Assembly: GCA_964020155.1 (NCBI GenBank)
Contig: OZ026566.1
Location: 3,769,014-3,833,013, forward strand
Length of the DNA stretch: 64,000 nucleotides
Reading direction: 5' to 3'
Source of the DNA: Chondrilla cf. caribensis
Taxonomy: Eukaryota; Porifera; Demospongiae; Chondrillida; Chondrillidae
The notes below the pieces were generated by a model. It made no database searches, had not been told where the DNA came from, and saw only the letters and a program-made list of their open reading frames with translations. Position 1 is the first letter of the stretch. Each line of letters starts with the position of its first letter. A program made the position numbers and the translations under genes. This document shows, piece by piece, positions 1-13,400 of the stretch.

Positions 1-3000
1 TGATTGTCATTTTGCGTGGTTTCTAGAGGTCTTCAACAGCATTTATCACACTGCATGCTCTGTGAAGTGCTCCAGCTCCCAGGCCTCCATCGACAATGCC
101 TGCCTGGAACGTGTAACACAACAAAATATGAGAAGAACTTGTCCAGGTACAGCGAAACCTGTATATAAAGACCACCCAAGGGACCGGTATACAGGTGGTC
201 CTAATACTGAGGTGTTTAATTGTAGTTGGATCGACCTTTATATCAGTTTCCACTGTATTTATTTGTGAGAGTACTGCATGAGGGTTGCACACCAACCATG
301 CTGTCAGTCTGGGTACAAATTGTACATGCATACAGTATTGTGTACAGTGCATCTAACTCGGCTGGTACACACTCTTACCTTTAGTTACTGTTTCTATGTA
401 CCTTTATTTGTATGTGGAGATGAAGTGTGTACTGATTCACACTTCAACTCAAGTACATATTTCTTATGCATTTTTGAGTTTGTCTCATTTGCCCTTCAGA
501 AATTTGTACTACTGCTCTGAATACTTGTGGAGATGGTAAGGATTGTCGGGCTTCATCAAATACCAACTTCACTTGTGTGTGTCCTGACGGATTTGTGGAA
601 AACAACAATTCGGTCTGTATGGACTTCAATGAGTGTGTGCATAATGCAGATCTGTGTTCCCAGATTGAGCGGTGCGTGAACACACATGGAAACTACACCT
701 GTGAACCTATTGTGTGTCCTTCTCTTGAAACAGTCAGCAACAGAACATGTGTCTGTGTGAATGATCTAGTCAGGAATGTAACTTCTGGTGAATGTGTGTG
801 TCCGAGTGGTGATCTCACGTACAATGCAACAGAAGAGGCTTGTGTTTGTATTGACCCCTTAGCTGTGTTTAACACTTCACTGGGAAGCTGTGTCTGTGAT
901 TCAACGTTCGCCTATTCCATTTCAGAGGGAAGGTGTATTTGTTCTGATCCACTTGCTGTGTTGAATGACACTTTGAGACGATGTGTGTGTGACTCTACAT
1001 CTGTGTTCTCTGTGTCTGAGGACAAGTGTGTTTGTGCTGACCCATTGGCTGTGTTTAACTCCACTACACAGACCTGTGTGTGTGATCAGTCTTCAGTATA
1101 CTCTGACTTGGAAGGAAAATGTGTGTGTTCCGACCCTCTTGCTGTCCTTAACAGTACTGAAAGAAGATGTGTGTGTGGGAATAGATCCCATGAATCAGGT
1201 GGAAGGTGCATTTGTTCTGACCCTCTCGCTGTATTCAGTGAAATGTTGGGGCAATGTGTGTGTGACTCAACATCACAATTTTCACTCTCGGAGGACAAGT
1301 GTGTCTGCACTGACCCACTGGCTGTGTTTAACTCCACTTCACAGACCTGTGTGTGTGGTCAGTCTTCAGTATACTCTGAAGTGGTGAGGAAGTGTGTGTG
1401 TTCTGACCCTCTCGCTATATTCAGCACCACAGAAGGTCGTTGTGTGTGTGTTGATGGATCCCACGAGTCAGAGGGAAGATGTATTTGTTCTGATCCACTT
1501 GCTATGTACAATGACACTTTGAGACGATGTGTGTGCGATTCAACCTCAACTTATTCTCTCATAGAGAACAAATGCATCTGTGCTGACCCACTGGCTGTGT
1601 TTAACTCCACTACACAGACCTGTGTGTGTGTTCAGTCTTCAGTATACTCTGGTTTGGAAGGAATGTGTGTGTGTTCTGACCCTCTTTCTGTCTTCAGCAC
1701 CACCAGAAGACGTTGCGAATGTAGAAGTGGAACTCAATTATTGGAGGGAAGGTGTATGTGTTCTGATCCACTTGCCGAATACAACTACATCTTTAAGCAA
1801 TGTGTGTGTGATTCAACATCAGTGTTTTCCAGTTCTGATGGCAAGTGTGTCTGTTCTGACCCACTGGCTGTGTTTAACTCCACTACACAGACCTGTGTGT
1901 GTGATCAGTCTTCAGAATACTCTGATTTGGAGGGTAAATGTGTGTGCTCTGACCCGCTTGCTGTCTTCAGCACCACAGAAGAAGTTTGCGTGTGTATTGA
2001 TGGATCCCACGAATCAGAGGGAAGGTGTATTTGTTCCGATCCGCTTGCTGAGTTTAGTGATACTTTACAACAATGTGTGTGTGATTCAACATCTGTGTTT
2101 TCCAGTTCTGATGGCAAGTGTGTATGTGCTGACCCATTGGCTGTGTTTAACTCCACTACACAGACCTGTGTGTGCGGTCAGTCTTCAGTATACTCTGATT
2201 TGGAGGGTAAATGTGTGTGTTCTGACCCTCTTGCTGTCCTTAACAGCACAGAAGGAGGTTGTGTGTGTGTTGATGGATCCCAAGAATTGGATGGAAAGTG
2301 TATTTGTTCTGATCCACTGTCTGAATTCAATGAAACTTCAAAACAATGTATGTGTGATTCAACATCACATTTTTCATTCTCTGAGGACAAGTGTGTCTGT
2401 TTTGACCCACTGGCTGTGTTTAACTCCACTACACAGACCTGTGTGTGTGGTCAGTCTTCAGTATACTCTGGTTTGGAGGGGAGATGTGTGTGTTCTGACC
2501 CTGTTGCTGTCTTCAACATTACTGAAGGAGAATGTATGTGTGTTGATGGATATCACTATAGTGAGGAGAGTGGGCGTTGTGTTTGTGAAGAGAACCAAAT
2601 AGCAATCAATAATACATGTATGTGTGAGGCCAATCTTATCGAATCTGATAACGGAAGTTGTGTGTGTGGCAGTGGATTCCGATATAGCGAGGAGAGTGGG
2701 CGTTGTGTTTGTGAAGAGAACAGAACAGCCATCAATGATACATGTATTTGTAAGGCCAATCTTATCGAATCTGATAACGGAAGTTGTCTGTGCGGCAGTG
2801 GATTCCGATATAGCGAGGATAGTGGGCGTTGTGTTTGTGAAGAGAACAGAACAGCCATTAATGATACATGTATTTGTGAGGCCAATCTTATCGAATCTGA
2901 TAACGGAAGTTGTGTGTGCGGCAGTGGATTCCAATATAGCGAGGATAGTGGGCATTGTGTTTGTGAAGAGAACAGAACAGCCATCAATGATACATGTATT

Positions 3001-4132
3001 TGTGAGGCCAATCTTATCGAATCTGATAACGGAAGTTGTGTGTGTGACAGTGGATTCCAATATAGCGAGGAGATTGGGCGTTGTGTTTGTGAAGAGAACA
3101 GAATAGCAATCAATGATATGTGTATTTGTGAAGCCAATCTCATCGAATCTGATAACGGTAGTTGTGTGTGCGGCAGTGGATTCCGATATAGCGAGGAGAG
3201 TGGGCGTTGTGTTTGTGAAGAGAACAGAACAGCCATTAATGATACATGTATTTGTGAGGCCAATCTTATCGAATCTGATAACGGAAGTTGTGTGTGCAGC
3301 AGTGGATTCCGTTATAGTGAGGAGAGTGGGCATTGTATTTGTGAAGAGAACAGAACAGCCATCAATGATACATGTATTTGTGAGGCCAATCTTATCGAAT
3401 CTGATAACGGAAGTTGTGTGTGCGGCAGTGGATTCCAATATAGTGAGGAGAGTGGGCGTTGTGTTTGTGAAGAGAACAGAACAGCCATCAATGGCACCTG
3501 TATTTGTGAGGCCAATCTTATCGAATCTGATAATGGAAGTTGTGTGTGCAGCAGTGGATTCCGATATAGCGAGGAGAGTGGGCATTGTGTTTGTGAAGAG
3601 AACAGAACAGCCATCAATGATGCATGTATTTGTAAGGCCAATCTCATTGAATCAGGTAACGGGAGCTGTGTGTGTCATTCTTCAATGGAGCTCTCTCCAG
3701 CTGGTGACATGTGTGTCTGTCTACCTGGTAGAGAGTACAATTCTTCTTCTAATGTTTGTAACTGCATCCCATATGCTGAAGAGACTGGTAACACAGGTGA
3801 TTGTGTTTGTCGGTCACATCTTTTGAGGAATTTGGTTGAGAATGCTTGTGTGTGTATCAAGAATGCTGTAGAGATGGGTGAGGAGTGTAGTTGTGTGGGG
3901 AAAAGATTGTACAATATGCACACTGGCCAATGTGAATGTCTCCCCTGGTATAAGGATAATTCAACTTCAGGAATGTGTGTTATCAATAGTGATCTATCTT
4001 ACAGAGAAATTTTGGCCCATGTGAGTATGTCGGCGTTTGTGTATGTGTGTTTTTTTGTGTGTGCATGCATGTATGTGTGTGGGTGTGTGGGTGGGTGTGT
4101 AGGTGTGCATGTATGTGTGCGCGCGCACGTGT

Positions 4133-4174
<42 letters not shown>

Positions 4175-4403
4175 TTCTGTTCTATTGTGATATGATCAGT
4201 ATATTTTGGATTGCTTACAGGTGGAAGGAACAAGTCTGCCTTTCTCCTCTGTGATTGGAGATGTTGCTGAAATCTTCGCTGAACAAGTTTCAGTTGAAGA
4301 TGAGCTGAATTCCCACATCCTTGCCAATTTACTGACTTTCATTAACAGTGCAGCAGAAATGCTGGCTAGCCTGGAACCAAATGAGGACTTTTATGAAGCA
4401 GCA

Positions 4404-4471
<68 letters not shown>

Positions 4472-7143
4472 TGCATACATAGGTTGTATATTATGTTTGA
4501 GTGTGTATGTATTGAGATTCTGCTGACTGTGACTTATCTCAATGCTCAACTAGGCTGTGGTCAACCTCACAAGTCATTTGCTAGCAGATGAAGTCTCATC
4601 AGTTTGGGATGAACTAAGTGAAGGAGAGGTTACATTAAGGGTTTCTCAAGTTTTTGTCTCTTTGGACATGATCGCCTCATCTTTGGCTGACTATGCTAAT
4701 GCCTCTGGACTGGACATAGCAACCATTGACACTGACTGCATATGTACGTGAGACCATTTATCAAATTTTTGCAGGATTATTTATCGTATTTGGTGCATTT
4801 CGGCTTGAAATCATTACATATGTTGTACGTTTTCTAGATACATACATTGCATGTTTTTCACGTAGATATCCGTGTTGTGATTCCAAACTCCAACAACACT
4901 GAACTCTGGCGCACATTCTCCAGTAGTGAACTGAGTGGAAGCAACACCACCGCCAGCAGCATCACTCTGTCCGACTCCCTGGTACCCCCCAGTGATACAG
5001 ATTGTGCTATCATCTCAGGAGCCATCAAGGGAATCAATCACATTTATCGTAGGGTCAAAATTACAGTGGACAATTCTACCTCCAAATCCTCCGAATCTCC
5101 ACCCACTAAACTGTCTGGTCTCTGGTATGTATATCTTGTATATTTGAGTGTAGGTACATCTCCCCATGTGTTATGTTGTGTGTTATGTGTTATGTGTTAT
5201 GTTGTGTGTTATGTGTTATGTGTTATGTGTTATGTGTTATGTGTTATGTTGTGTGTTATGTGTTATGTGTTATGTGTTAATTATGAGTTAAGTGTTAGTC
5301 AAGATAATTGTTTTCTGTTTTGTGTTTTGTGACCACTATAGGTGATAATATTATTATTGTGTTTGTGTACCTAACTAAGTTTGTATGTGTTGTTTGTGTG
5401 TTTGTGTTCACTGTCATGTACATTTGCAGTTCATTTTTATAATTGAACTTCCTGTATTCTGTGTGTGTTGTTCATGTAGCCCGGCTGATGTACCAGTGGA
5501 GACAGAACCAGAGGTCAACAGTGTTGTCATCACCACTACCTTGAGTGCAGGGTGTTCTGCTAATACCAGTTACCTTCCTGATGCAGTCAACATATCACTT
5601 TACCATGAGGTACTCAATGCACGGATGTACTACATACGTTCATGCACAGTACATACTATAGTAAATCATACATAATACGTGTCTACTTAAGTATATGCTG
5701 TGTACTGTGTATTATATTTAAGTACATCTGTACACAACGTATTGTACGTATATATTATGAGTTGCAGTAAGTGTACAATAACCAGTGCACTTGTTTAGAT
5801 GCTCAATGTTGTATTGTATGTTTGCATGTACGTATACTCAACTTGGGCTGTGTACATGCATATGCATGTTTTGAGTGCATTGGTACAGAAATGTACAGCA
5901 TGTATTTTTTTCCACTCACTGTAGAACTCCGATTTGCAGAATCCCGTATGTGTATCGGACAGTATACATGGGTATGTATGGTATGCAGTGTACATGCCGT
6001 GTTGTAGGGTTTGTATGTACAGTATCATGTCGGTCTAGCATTACCAGACCATATTCTTCCATCCATTATATAAACAATGTGCATACATCGTGTATGACTG
6101 TGGTTAAGGTATTTACATTTGAATGTATAAATGTACATGTGCATTTATACATTCAAATGTAAATACCTTGAAAATATTTAAAAATACTTGAATACCTGTG
6201 TGAATGTGCATATATGTATGTATGTACGTACGTATGTGTGTGTTCTATTTGTTATGCACAGAAGTGACCACAGCCTCTGGAACAGTGAGGGGTGCATGGT
6301 GATAGAGTCCAATTCAACCCACACCCTATGCTCCTGCTCTCACCTCACCAATTTTGCTGTTCTTCTTTATCCACAGCCAGTCACAGTGAGTGCGCTGTTG
6401 TGTTTTGATCCACACATACAGCAGGACATCATGTGATCCACACATGACATTAAGTGATGTATGCCTACACAGCAATAGGTCATCACACAATGCCTACTGG
6501 TGCTCCACATACTGTCATGCTTTTCTATCATTTTGATTTTTCATGTGGTGTACTCTCCAGGAGAATTTCCAAGCTTTGAGCATAGCCACAAGATGTGGAT
6601 TAAGCCTGTCAATTATTTGTCTCTTGACAACTGTCATTATTCTCTTTGTTGTCAAGTGAGTTCTCACCACACTCGCAGAGTTTGCTTGGCTTGAATTTAT
6701 TAATATGTAAATTACAGAATAGTTTGCTTTCAAGACTGAGTCTGTTAGCTTTGCTCCCCTCAAACTTTAGGGTGAAGTCAGAATTACCTAAAATCCATCG
6801 ACAGTTGGCTCTGTCCCTTCTTCTAACGGAGGTTGTGTTTCTGATAGGAGTTGATCGTCAGGCTGTCCCCTCCCCGGATGGACTGTGCACCACGTTTGCT
6901 GCTCTTCTACACTACCTCCTACTGGTCACCTTTGCCTGGATGCTCATAGAAGGAGTACACATGTTTGTTAAGCTGGTTCTGGCGTACTACTCAAAGAAGA
7001 TCTACATTGTATATTACTTCTTGGCCTGGGGAATTCCCATCATCATAGTGGCTGTATCACTTGGTGCTAATTTCTGTGTGTATGGAAGTACCACATAGTA
7101 AGTGATTGTGTGCATGTGTATGTGCATTGCATATGCACGCACG

Positions 7144-7176
<33 letters not shown>

Positions 7177-9520
7177 TGAGTGTATATGCATGCATACTTA
7201 AGCATGCTTGTAGGGATGTACGTATATATGTACTGTGTACTAGTGACGTTGTACATGTGTGTATGCATGTGTTGTAAATGGTTTAATACATTTAACCTGC
7301 CTGTAAGTATATTTGCAAGTGTATATATGTATGTATATGTATGTAATGTGGCTACATACAAAATTATCTTCCTGATCCAAGTGTTCATCCATCTGTCCGT
7401 TATACTAGTACACTATACTGCAATTGAGTGAACATCGTTCATCTCTCACTCTTCCATTAGTTGCTGGATATCAGGTCCAAACTCTACAGGAACCTTGTGG
7501 GGAGCAGTGCTTGCTCCTATTCTGGTAGTTCTCCTGGTGAGTGGGAGAGGAATCTTACCACATTCTTACCCAGTAGTGGTGGTGTGTACATTGTGGGTTG
7601 GAGCTTAATTTCAATCTCCTGTTGTGTTAAGTAGTCATCTAGACCTTCCATTCTCCTCACATGCACATACATACATTCCAGCATGCATGTAGTCTGCTAG
7701 AAAATCTGCATTCTTTCTCAGTATTTGTGGCGGGTGCATGTGTTATGTATTATTGGTGTGCCATACATGTGTTCCCCCATACATGTGTTCCCCCATACAT
7801 GCATTCCCCATACATGCATTCCCCCATACATGCATTCCCCCATACATGCATTCCCCCATACATGTGTTCCCCATACATGCGTTCCCCCATACATGCATTC
7901 CCCCTTACATGCGTTCCTCCATACATGCATTCCCATGATACATGTGTTCACCTGTTCATGTACAGGTGAACTCAGTCATGTTGATCATTGTCACTGGAAT
8001 AGTGATCAAAGCAAAAAGACGGAACTCCACAAAGAATAAGAATACAACTGTAGTGCTGTAAGTTGGGACCTATCTGCTGTTGACTTCATCCCAGTGTAGC
8101 TTTATATTCATAATATTATTCATCTATTCATAATTAACAGTCATATGTATTGATATGGGGACATGTGCATTGTAGTTGTTGTCATCTTGCCGTGTTGATG
8201 TTGTTGTTGTTGTTTTTTCCCCTTTGTTGTTCCACCACATTCCCCTCCATCTTAACAGGGCCTCTCTCCGAACTGCCATCATTCTGTTCCCATTCCTCGG
8301 GCTGGGATGGACCCTGGGGTTCTTCATCTTTGGAGAGAACCTGGACTACATCCAGGCTATAGAGTGGATCTTCTTTGTGGTGGTTACCCTGCAAGGGATA
8401 CTCATCTTTGTTCTCAATTGTCTGGTCAACACTGAGGTTAGACGTCTGTATACATACACTAGACCTTTTTTATGGTATGTAAATGTACTCTATGTACTGT
8501 ACATACATATGTACATATACATCATAATATTGTACATTCAGCATTTCAATTTTTTTGCAAATGTCGTTGGGCTAACAACCCACCTTCCACCTTTGAACTC
8601 ACATTCCAAAAATAATCACTTTCAAATGTACAAAGGTGGGAGGTGAATGGAGGACTGAACAACATTTGTGAGAGCCATTATGGAAAGTGTATATGTACAC
8701 ATTCTTTGATGATGACGGCCATTGTGATGTAGGTACGGACTGCTCTATTGAAAAAGTGCAAGAGAAATAAAAAGGATCTCCCACACCCTACTATAGCAAA
8801 TGGGAGAAGCACTATTACTACTGAATTCTTAAGTCAAATGTGGACCAGTATGTCCTCAAAGAACAGCAAGTCCGCATACATCAATGAACTGGCACTTGAG
8901 GTAAGTACTTGATATGCATTCAAGTCTGTCTGGCATCTCAGAATCCACAGTGTGGGATTTAGCCTGCGAGCTTTTGTCAGTAATTATGCAAATACATACA
9001 TATAAACAGTTTGTTAAGCAGTCAGCCATGTATATCACAACGGAGTGTTCTTACTCTTGAAACTCTACAGGAACAGAAGAAAGGAGCATTCACAAATGTA
9101 GCATCTGAAATGATTATATTACCTGAGATATCTGGTAAGGTGGAGCTGTCTCCTGTGTGAATGTACATGTTCTGAGCCGATATTGACCACTTACTGGGTT
9201 CCTACTCAAACACCCAATTCTGTTTCAATGTTACATTATTAATTACTGATAACATGTATAGCCACGGGTTTGGATAACAAAGTGTTTCTGTAATGTTGGA
9301 TGTCAAAGGCTCGCTGTATGCCATGTTGGATTATCAAATGTCCACCCTCTAACATGCAGATATCAAGGATAAAGATAAAGTGTGCAATCCACACAATAAT
9401 TCTGATGTCTTGTCTGATGATGTGTTTTCTGCTGAATATGAATCTTCACTCCACAGTGATGGAGAAGGTTTTTCTGCTTCACAGTACTATGAAATCAACT
9501 TAATAGATAATTCCATGTGA
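1..9520 (+). CDS. Adhesion GPCR with LRRCT, EGF and Cys-x-Cys repeats, copy 1 (5' end outside window)
   Basis: Sixteen exons are visible: 1-146, 500-4020, 4221-4406, 4554-4743, 4866-5124, 5480-5609, 5925-5971, 6262-6385, 6561-6655, 6771-7097, 7461-7536, 7966-8057, 8259-8436, 8733-8900, 9071-9134 and 9360-9520. They join in frame for 1,920 codons plus stop. Exon 1-146 is an LRRCT-like cap ([12 protein letters not shown] start). Exon 500-4020 encodes an EGF, a cbEGF (DFNEC) and the Cys-x-Cys repeats. Exons 4221-6385 form the GAIN domain, ending in a GPS with two Cys pairs and the cleavage motif HL/T (6341-6349), so [10 protein letters not shown] is the predicted tethered agonist. Exons 6561-8436 give seven membrane segments with the aGPCR-type TM7 motif LQGILIF; the last three encode a Ser/Asp-rich tail. 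The signal peptide and LRR exons seen in copies 2 and 3 should lie upstream. Role by family: surface receptor autocleaved at the GPS; the ligand is unknown. Confidence 0.9.
845..2570 (+). repeat. Coding repeat: 19 DPLA-type Cys-x-Cys modules in receptor copy 1
   Basis: Within the single large exon, CxC pairs recur about every 17 to 20 residues, framing modules of the form [20 protein letters not shown] count 19 DP-L/V modules in copy 1, 19 in copy 2 and 8 in copy 3. Modules are grouped in a higher-order unit of 273 bp (91 residues). Nearly every unit contains an N-glycosylation sequon (NST, NDT or NTS). The Cys pattern is not the six-cysteine EGF pattern. Confidence 0.85.
2581..3690 (+). repeat. 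Coding 126-bp tandem repeat (EEN...CVC type) in receptor copy 1
   Basis: Eight full units and one partial unit of 42 residues repeat head to tail. A unit starts [13 protein letters not shown], continues [14 protein letters not shown] and ends near [13 protein letters not shown]. Each has three CxC pairs and sequons at NDT and NGS. Copy 2 carries six full units plus a partial one; copy 3 has only a remnant. Confidence 0.9.
4130..4172. repeat. (GT)n microsatellite after a splice donor
   Basis: A GT-rich stretch that begins just after the donor of the large repeat exon (donor at 4021) and ends in about 17 uninterrupted GT units. Copies 2 and 3 have equivalent tracts at about 15,427-15,471 and 24,499-24,561. 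Confidence 0.9.
4407..4465. repeat. (GT)n microsatellite that contains the splice donor
   Basis: The exon 4221-4406 ends in GCACAA and is followed directly by about 28 GT units, so the donor GT is the first dinucleotide of the repeat. The reading frame into the next exon (AVVNL...) requires this junction. The same arrangement occurs in copies 2 and 3. Confidence 0.85.
5168..5280. repeat. Minisatellite, TGTTATG-type, in an intron of receptor copy 1
   Basis: Irregular tandem copies of TGTTATG/TGTGTTATG run for about 110 bp just downstream of the exon ending at 5124. The equivalent introns in copies 2 and 3 lack it. Confidence 0.85.
6106..6169. repeat. Perfect 28-bp inverted repeat with 8-bp loop
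   Basis: Arms 6106-6133 and 6142-6169 are exact reverse complements (left arm begins AAGGTATTTACATTTG), separated by TACATGTG. It lies in the intron 5972-6261 of receptor copy 1 and is absent from the equivalent introns of copies 2 and 3. Confidence 0.93.
7765..7942. repeat. Minisatellite of about 17 bp (CATACATGCATTCCCC) in a receptor intron
   Basis: About ten tandem copies of CATACATG(C/T)(A/G)TTCCCC precede the acceptor of exon 7966-8057. Copy 2 has about four units (18,669-18,735) and copy 3 only one (about 28,050), so the tract expanded differentially between paralogs. Translations of it are spurious. Confidence 0.9.
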
Positions 9521-9874
9521 AATATACACCCAGATTTTGTATTATAGGTAACATTCCAGATGTAGGTGATGTTTACAAAACATCACTAGCAATAGTATAA
9601 GCAGTAATATACTATAATTTAACATTTCTAATGGAAATTTTTTTACAACTGATTGCATTTGACATGTGACGTGAAAATCATTAAAACAGTACATATAATA
9701 CACTATATATTAATACGCATGATGTAGCCGACATTTTTCCTCATTCCGCATAGTAGTTATAATGGGATATCGCTTTATGGTGATTACGGAGATACATCTA
9801 CACCGCATGCGTAGGTGGGTCCGGCCGTTGTTGCAAGTTGGATGGGCGCGTCCTTTTAGTCGGGCGAGGTCAAC
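9521..9874. other. Intergenic spacer between receptor copies 1 and 2
   Basis: A 354-bp spacer holding the copy 1 3' UTR (AT-rich) and the copy 2 promoter and 5' UTR. No further gene or clear TATA box seen. The equivalent spacer before copy 3 is 320 bp. Confidence 0.7.
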
Positions 9875-10401
9875 ATGGAAGTTACAAGGTTGTGCCCAGC
9901 AGGATCGCTGCTAACGTGGAGGCTGTTCCTGCTATTGACGGCGTCCACGTTATGGAGACATTGCGGGTCGGATTGCACTTCCACACTGGTATCGCAAGGA
10001 GATGCAAGGTATCACACGACGTGCTCCTCCCTCAATTTGACCGCATTGAAATGGAGCCCCGCTTCTGTTTTGGATGACGTTCAACCTTCCACTATACTGA
10101 ATATGTGAGTTATTCTGCATCGTATAAACTGATTTCAGCGAATTTGCTGTAAAATAGTGGGTGCGCGCGTACAGCAAGGATGACCTTTATACTTGACATA
10201 TTCGTGGCTAATGAATAATTTAGATCCGATTTTTCCAAAGGGTAATTTACAGTATCGTCGGCTCGGATGTTGTAATGGAGGCTGGGACGTTTGCCGACTT
10301 CACTGAACTGACCACTCTGTAAGTTTCTGCAAGCATACATGTACACTGATGCATGTTATATCACACAGATGTACACACAGGCATAAACACCCCTTTGCTC
10401 A

Positions 10402-10475
<74 letters not shown>

Positions 10476-13400
10476 TGATCTGTTTGTCATAACACTTACT
10501 GTTTTGCATTGTAGACAAATATTTGGGTCTGCCATTGCATCATTGCAGGATGGTGCATTTTCCGGCCTGGCTAGCTTGAACCACCTGTGAGTATACAGTA
10601 CAGATATCACTAATGTTCACCTGTATACATACGTACCAATCTCATGGGTCTGACCTTTGAAATAGTGTACCCTTAGTCTAGTGTGTCCAGATCCTCCATT
10701 TTGGTAGTAGCCATTTTTATCATGTATCCCTGAATGCTGGTAGTTTGGATATGGCTACTGTAGACTATTGCTCTCTTATTGTGTGTATTGGTGATGCTAC
10801 CATGCATACTATACTTCTACTATGTACATACCTCTCACAGCTATGTACGTATATTCTGTTATATTGTTTATATTTCTTGCCCACCTTGTAGTACCCTGAC
10901 TAGTTTCAGGCTGTCAGTGCTGTCAATGGGACCATTCAGAACTTTGGATAGTAATGCAATGACTATGCAAATCTTGTAAGCGAAAACGCATGATCCACAC
11001 ATTAGCATAGGTAGACACATTGTTTTTTTTTTTGCTATTTCTAGAGAGTTTCGCAATGATATGAACTATCCAATAGCCGTCAATAGAGATTTAGAACCCT
11101 TCTTTACCGACATCAGATACCTGTGAGTCACACAAGTTTGGCTGCCAATTTGTCAATGCTCAAGCCCACCTTGTTTGCTTCTGTACATGTGCAGGATAAT
11201 CTCCCTCAAAGCAGTTTGTGACTGTCATTTTGCGTGGTTCAAGGACTTTTTTCCCAATGTTCTACATAATCCTTGCGGCGTGACCTGTTACAGCTCCACA
11301 CCCTCCATGGATGGAGCCTGCTTGGAACGTGTAACACGACGAAGCATCACCAGCACTTGTCCAGGTATTTACGAGTGTTGTTGGCAGTTTCACAGTTACA
11401 ACACATCTACAGTATACCGTATAGTGGGAAATTTTCACGGATGCTGGCCACAGTCACGTGATAGAACACCGAGAACGCCTAATTCACGGATTTTATTTTC
11501 ATGGATGTTAGGCCAACTGCGAAATCCACAAAAATTTTGTCCTGCGAAAATTTCTCCTCTATACAGTAGAAGACTGGATATGGAGATGAACATGTCATGG
11601 GGGATGCTCATCTTTACTACACTGGCTGGGTATAAATATTATGTATTATGTACATGTATATTATAGTTGTAGCCTGTTGTCACAATGATGGACATAGGGA
11701 GTACTTTATTCTAATATAATGAGTGCTGTTGCCATGATGACAGCCATTCAAAATTTTTATATAAAAGGTACTTGAGTGGTGTTACGTAAGTACAGCAATT
11801 AAACAACAAGATGATCAAGCTGTACTCCTGGTGTATGTCACATATGTACTTATATACATATTGAAAACTCTGTATATATCAATGTTGACATACGGTATAG
11901 TGGGAAATTTTCGTGGGACAAAATATTATGGTTCCAAAAATGAAAATTGGTAGATAAAATTATTCACGGATGCTGGCCACAGTCACATGATGGAACAAAC
12001 GAAAATGCCTAATTCACTGATAAAATTTTCATGGGTGTTTGGCCAATCACGAAATCTGCAAAAATTCTGTCCCACGAAAATTCCCCATTGTACGGTATTG
12101 TATTCTTATGCATGTTTTGGATTGTCTCATTTGCCCTTCAGAAATTTGTACTACTGCTCTGAATACTTGCGGAGAGGGTAGGGATTGTCTGGCTTCATCG
12201 AACAACAACTTCACTTGTGTATGTCCTGATGGACTCGAGGAAAACAGCAATTCGGTCTGTGTGGACTTCAATGAGTGTGTGAACAACGCAGATCTGTGTT
12301 CCCAGGTTGAGCGGTGCGTGAACACACATGGGAACTACACCTGTGAACCTATTGTGTGTCCTTCTCTTGAAACAGTCAGCAACAGAACATGTGTCTGTGT
12401 GAATGATCTGGTCAGGAATGTAACATCTGGTGAATGTGTGTGTCCAAGTGGTGATCTCACGTACAATGCAACAGAAGAAGCTTGTGTTTGTATTGACCCC
12501 TTAGCTGTGTTTAACACTTCACTCGGAAGCTGTGTCTGTGATTCAACATTCACCTATTCCATTTCAGAGGGAAAGTGTATTTGTTCTGATCCACTCACTG
12601 TGTTAAATGACACTTTGAGACGATGTGTGTGTGACTCTACAGCTGTGTTCTCTGTGTCTGAGGACAAGTGTGTTTGTGCTGACCCACTGGCTGTGTTTAA
12701 CTCCACTACACAGACCTGTGTGTGTGTTCAGTCTTCAGTATACTCTGACTTGGAAGGAAAGTGCGTGTGTTCCGACCCTCTTGCTGTCCTTAACAGTACT
12801 GAAAGAAGATGTGTGTGTGGGAATAGATCCCATGAATCGGGTGGAAGGTGCATTTGTTCTGACCCACTTGCTGTATTCAGTGAAATGTTGGGGCAATGTG
12901 TGTGTGACTCAACATCACAATTTTCACTCTCGGAGGACAAGTGTGTCTGCACTGACCCATTGGCTGTGTTTAACTCTACTACACAGACCTGTGTGTGTGG
13001 TCAGTCTTCAGTATACTCTGAAGTGGTGAGGAAGTGTGTGTGTTCTGACCCTCTCGCTGTATTCAGCACCATAGAAGGTCGTTGTGTGTGTGTTGATGGA
13101 TCCCACGAATCAGAGGGAAGATGTATTTGTTCTGATCCACTTGCTGTGTACAATGACACTTTGAGACGATGTGTGTGCGATTCAACCTCAACTTATTCAC
13201 TCGTAGAGAACAAATGCATCTGTGCTGACCCATTGGCTGTGTTTAACTCCACTACACAGACCTGTGTGTGTGTTCAGTCTTCAGTATACTCTGACTTGGA
13301 GGGTAGATGTGTGTGTTCTGACCCTCTTTCTGTCTTCAGCACCACCAGAAGACGTTGCGAATGTAGAAGTGGAACTCAATTATTGGAGGGAAGGTGTATG

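Noticed and set aside
983..2602. Second sense-strand frames in the repeat exons ([19 protein letters not shown])
   Set aside because: Frame-shifted readings of the same repeats. The Cys-x-Cys frame continues into EGF and GAIN exons; this one does not.
2458..3585. Long antisense open frames (up to 375 codons) opposite the receptor repeats, with counterparts in copy 2
   Set aside because: They exist because the coding repeat period is a multiple of three and the repeats lack antisense stops. The sequence and domains of the sense strand explain them.
7661..8039. ORFs with IHAFPHTC repeats
   Set aside because: Translation of an intronic minisatellite in receptor copy 1.
11175..12181. Extra coding exons in the receptor copy 2 intron that carries open frames
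   Set aside because: The open frames run through two MITEs and have no counterpart in copies 1 and 3.
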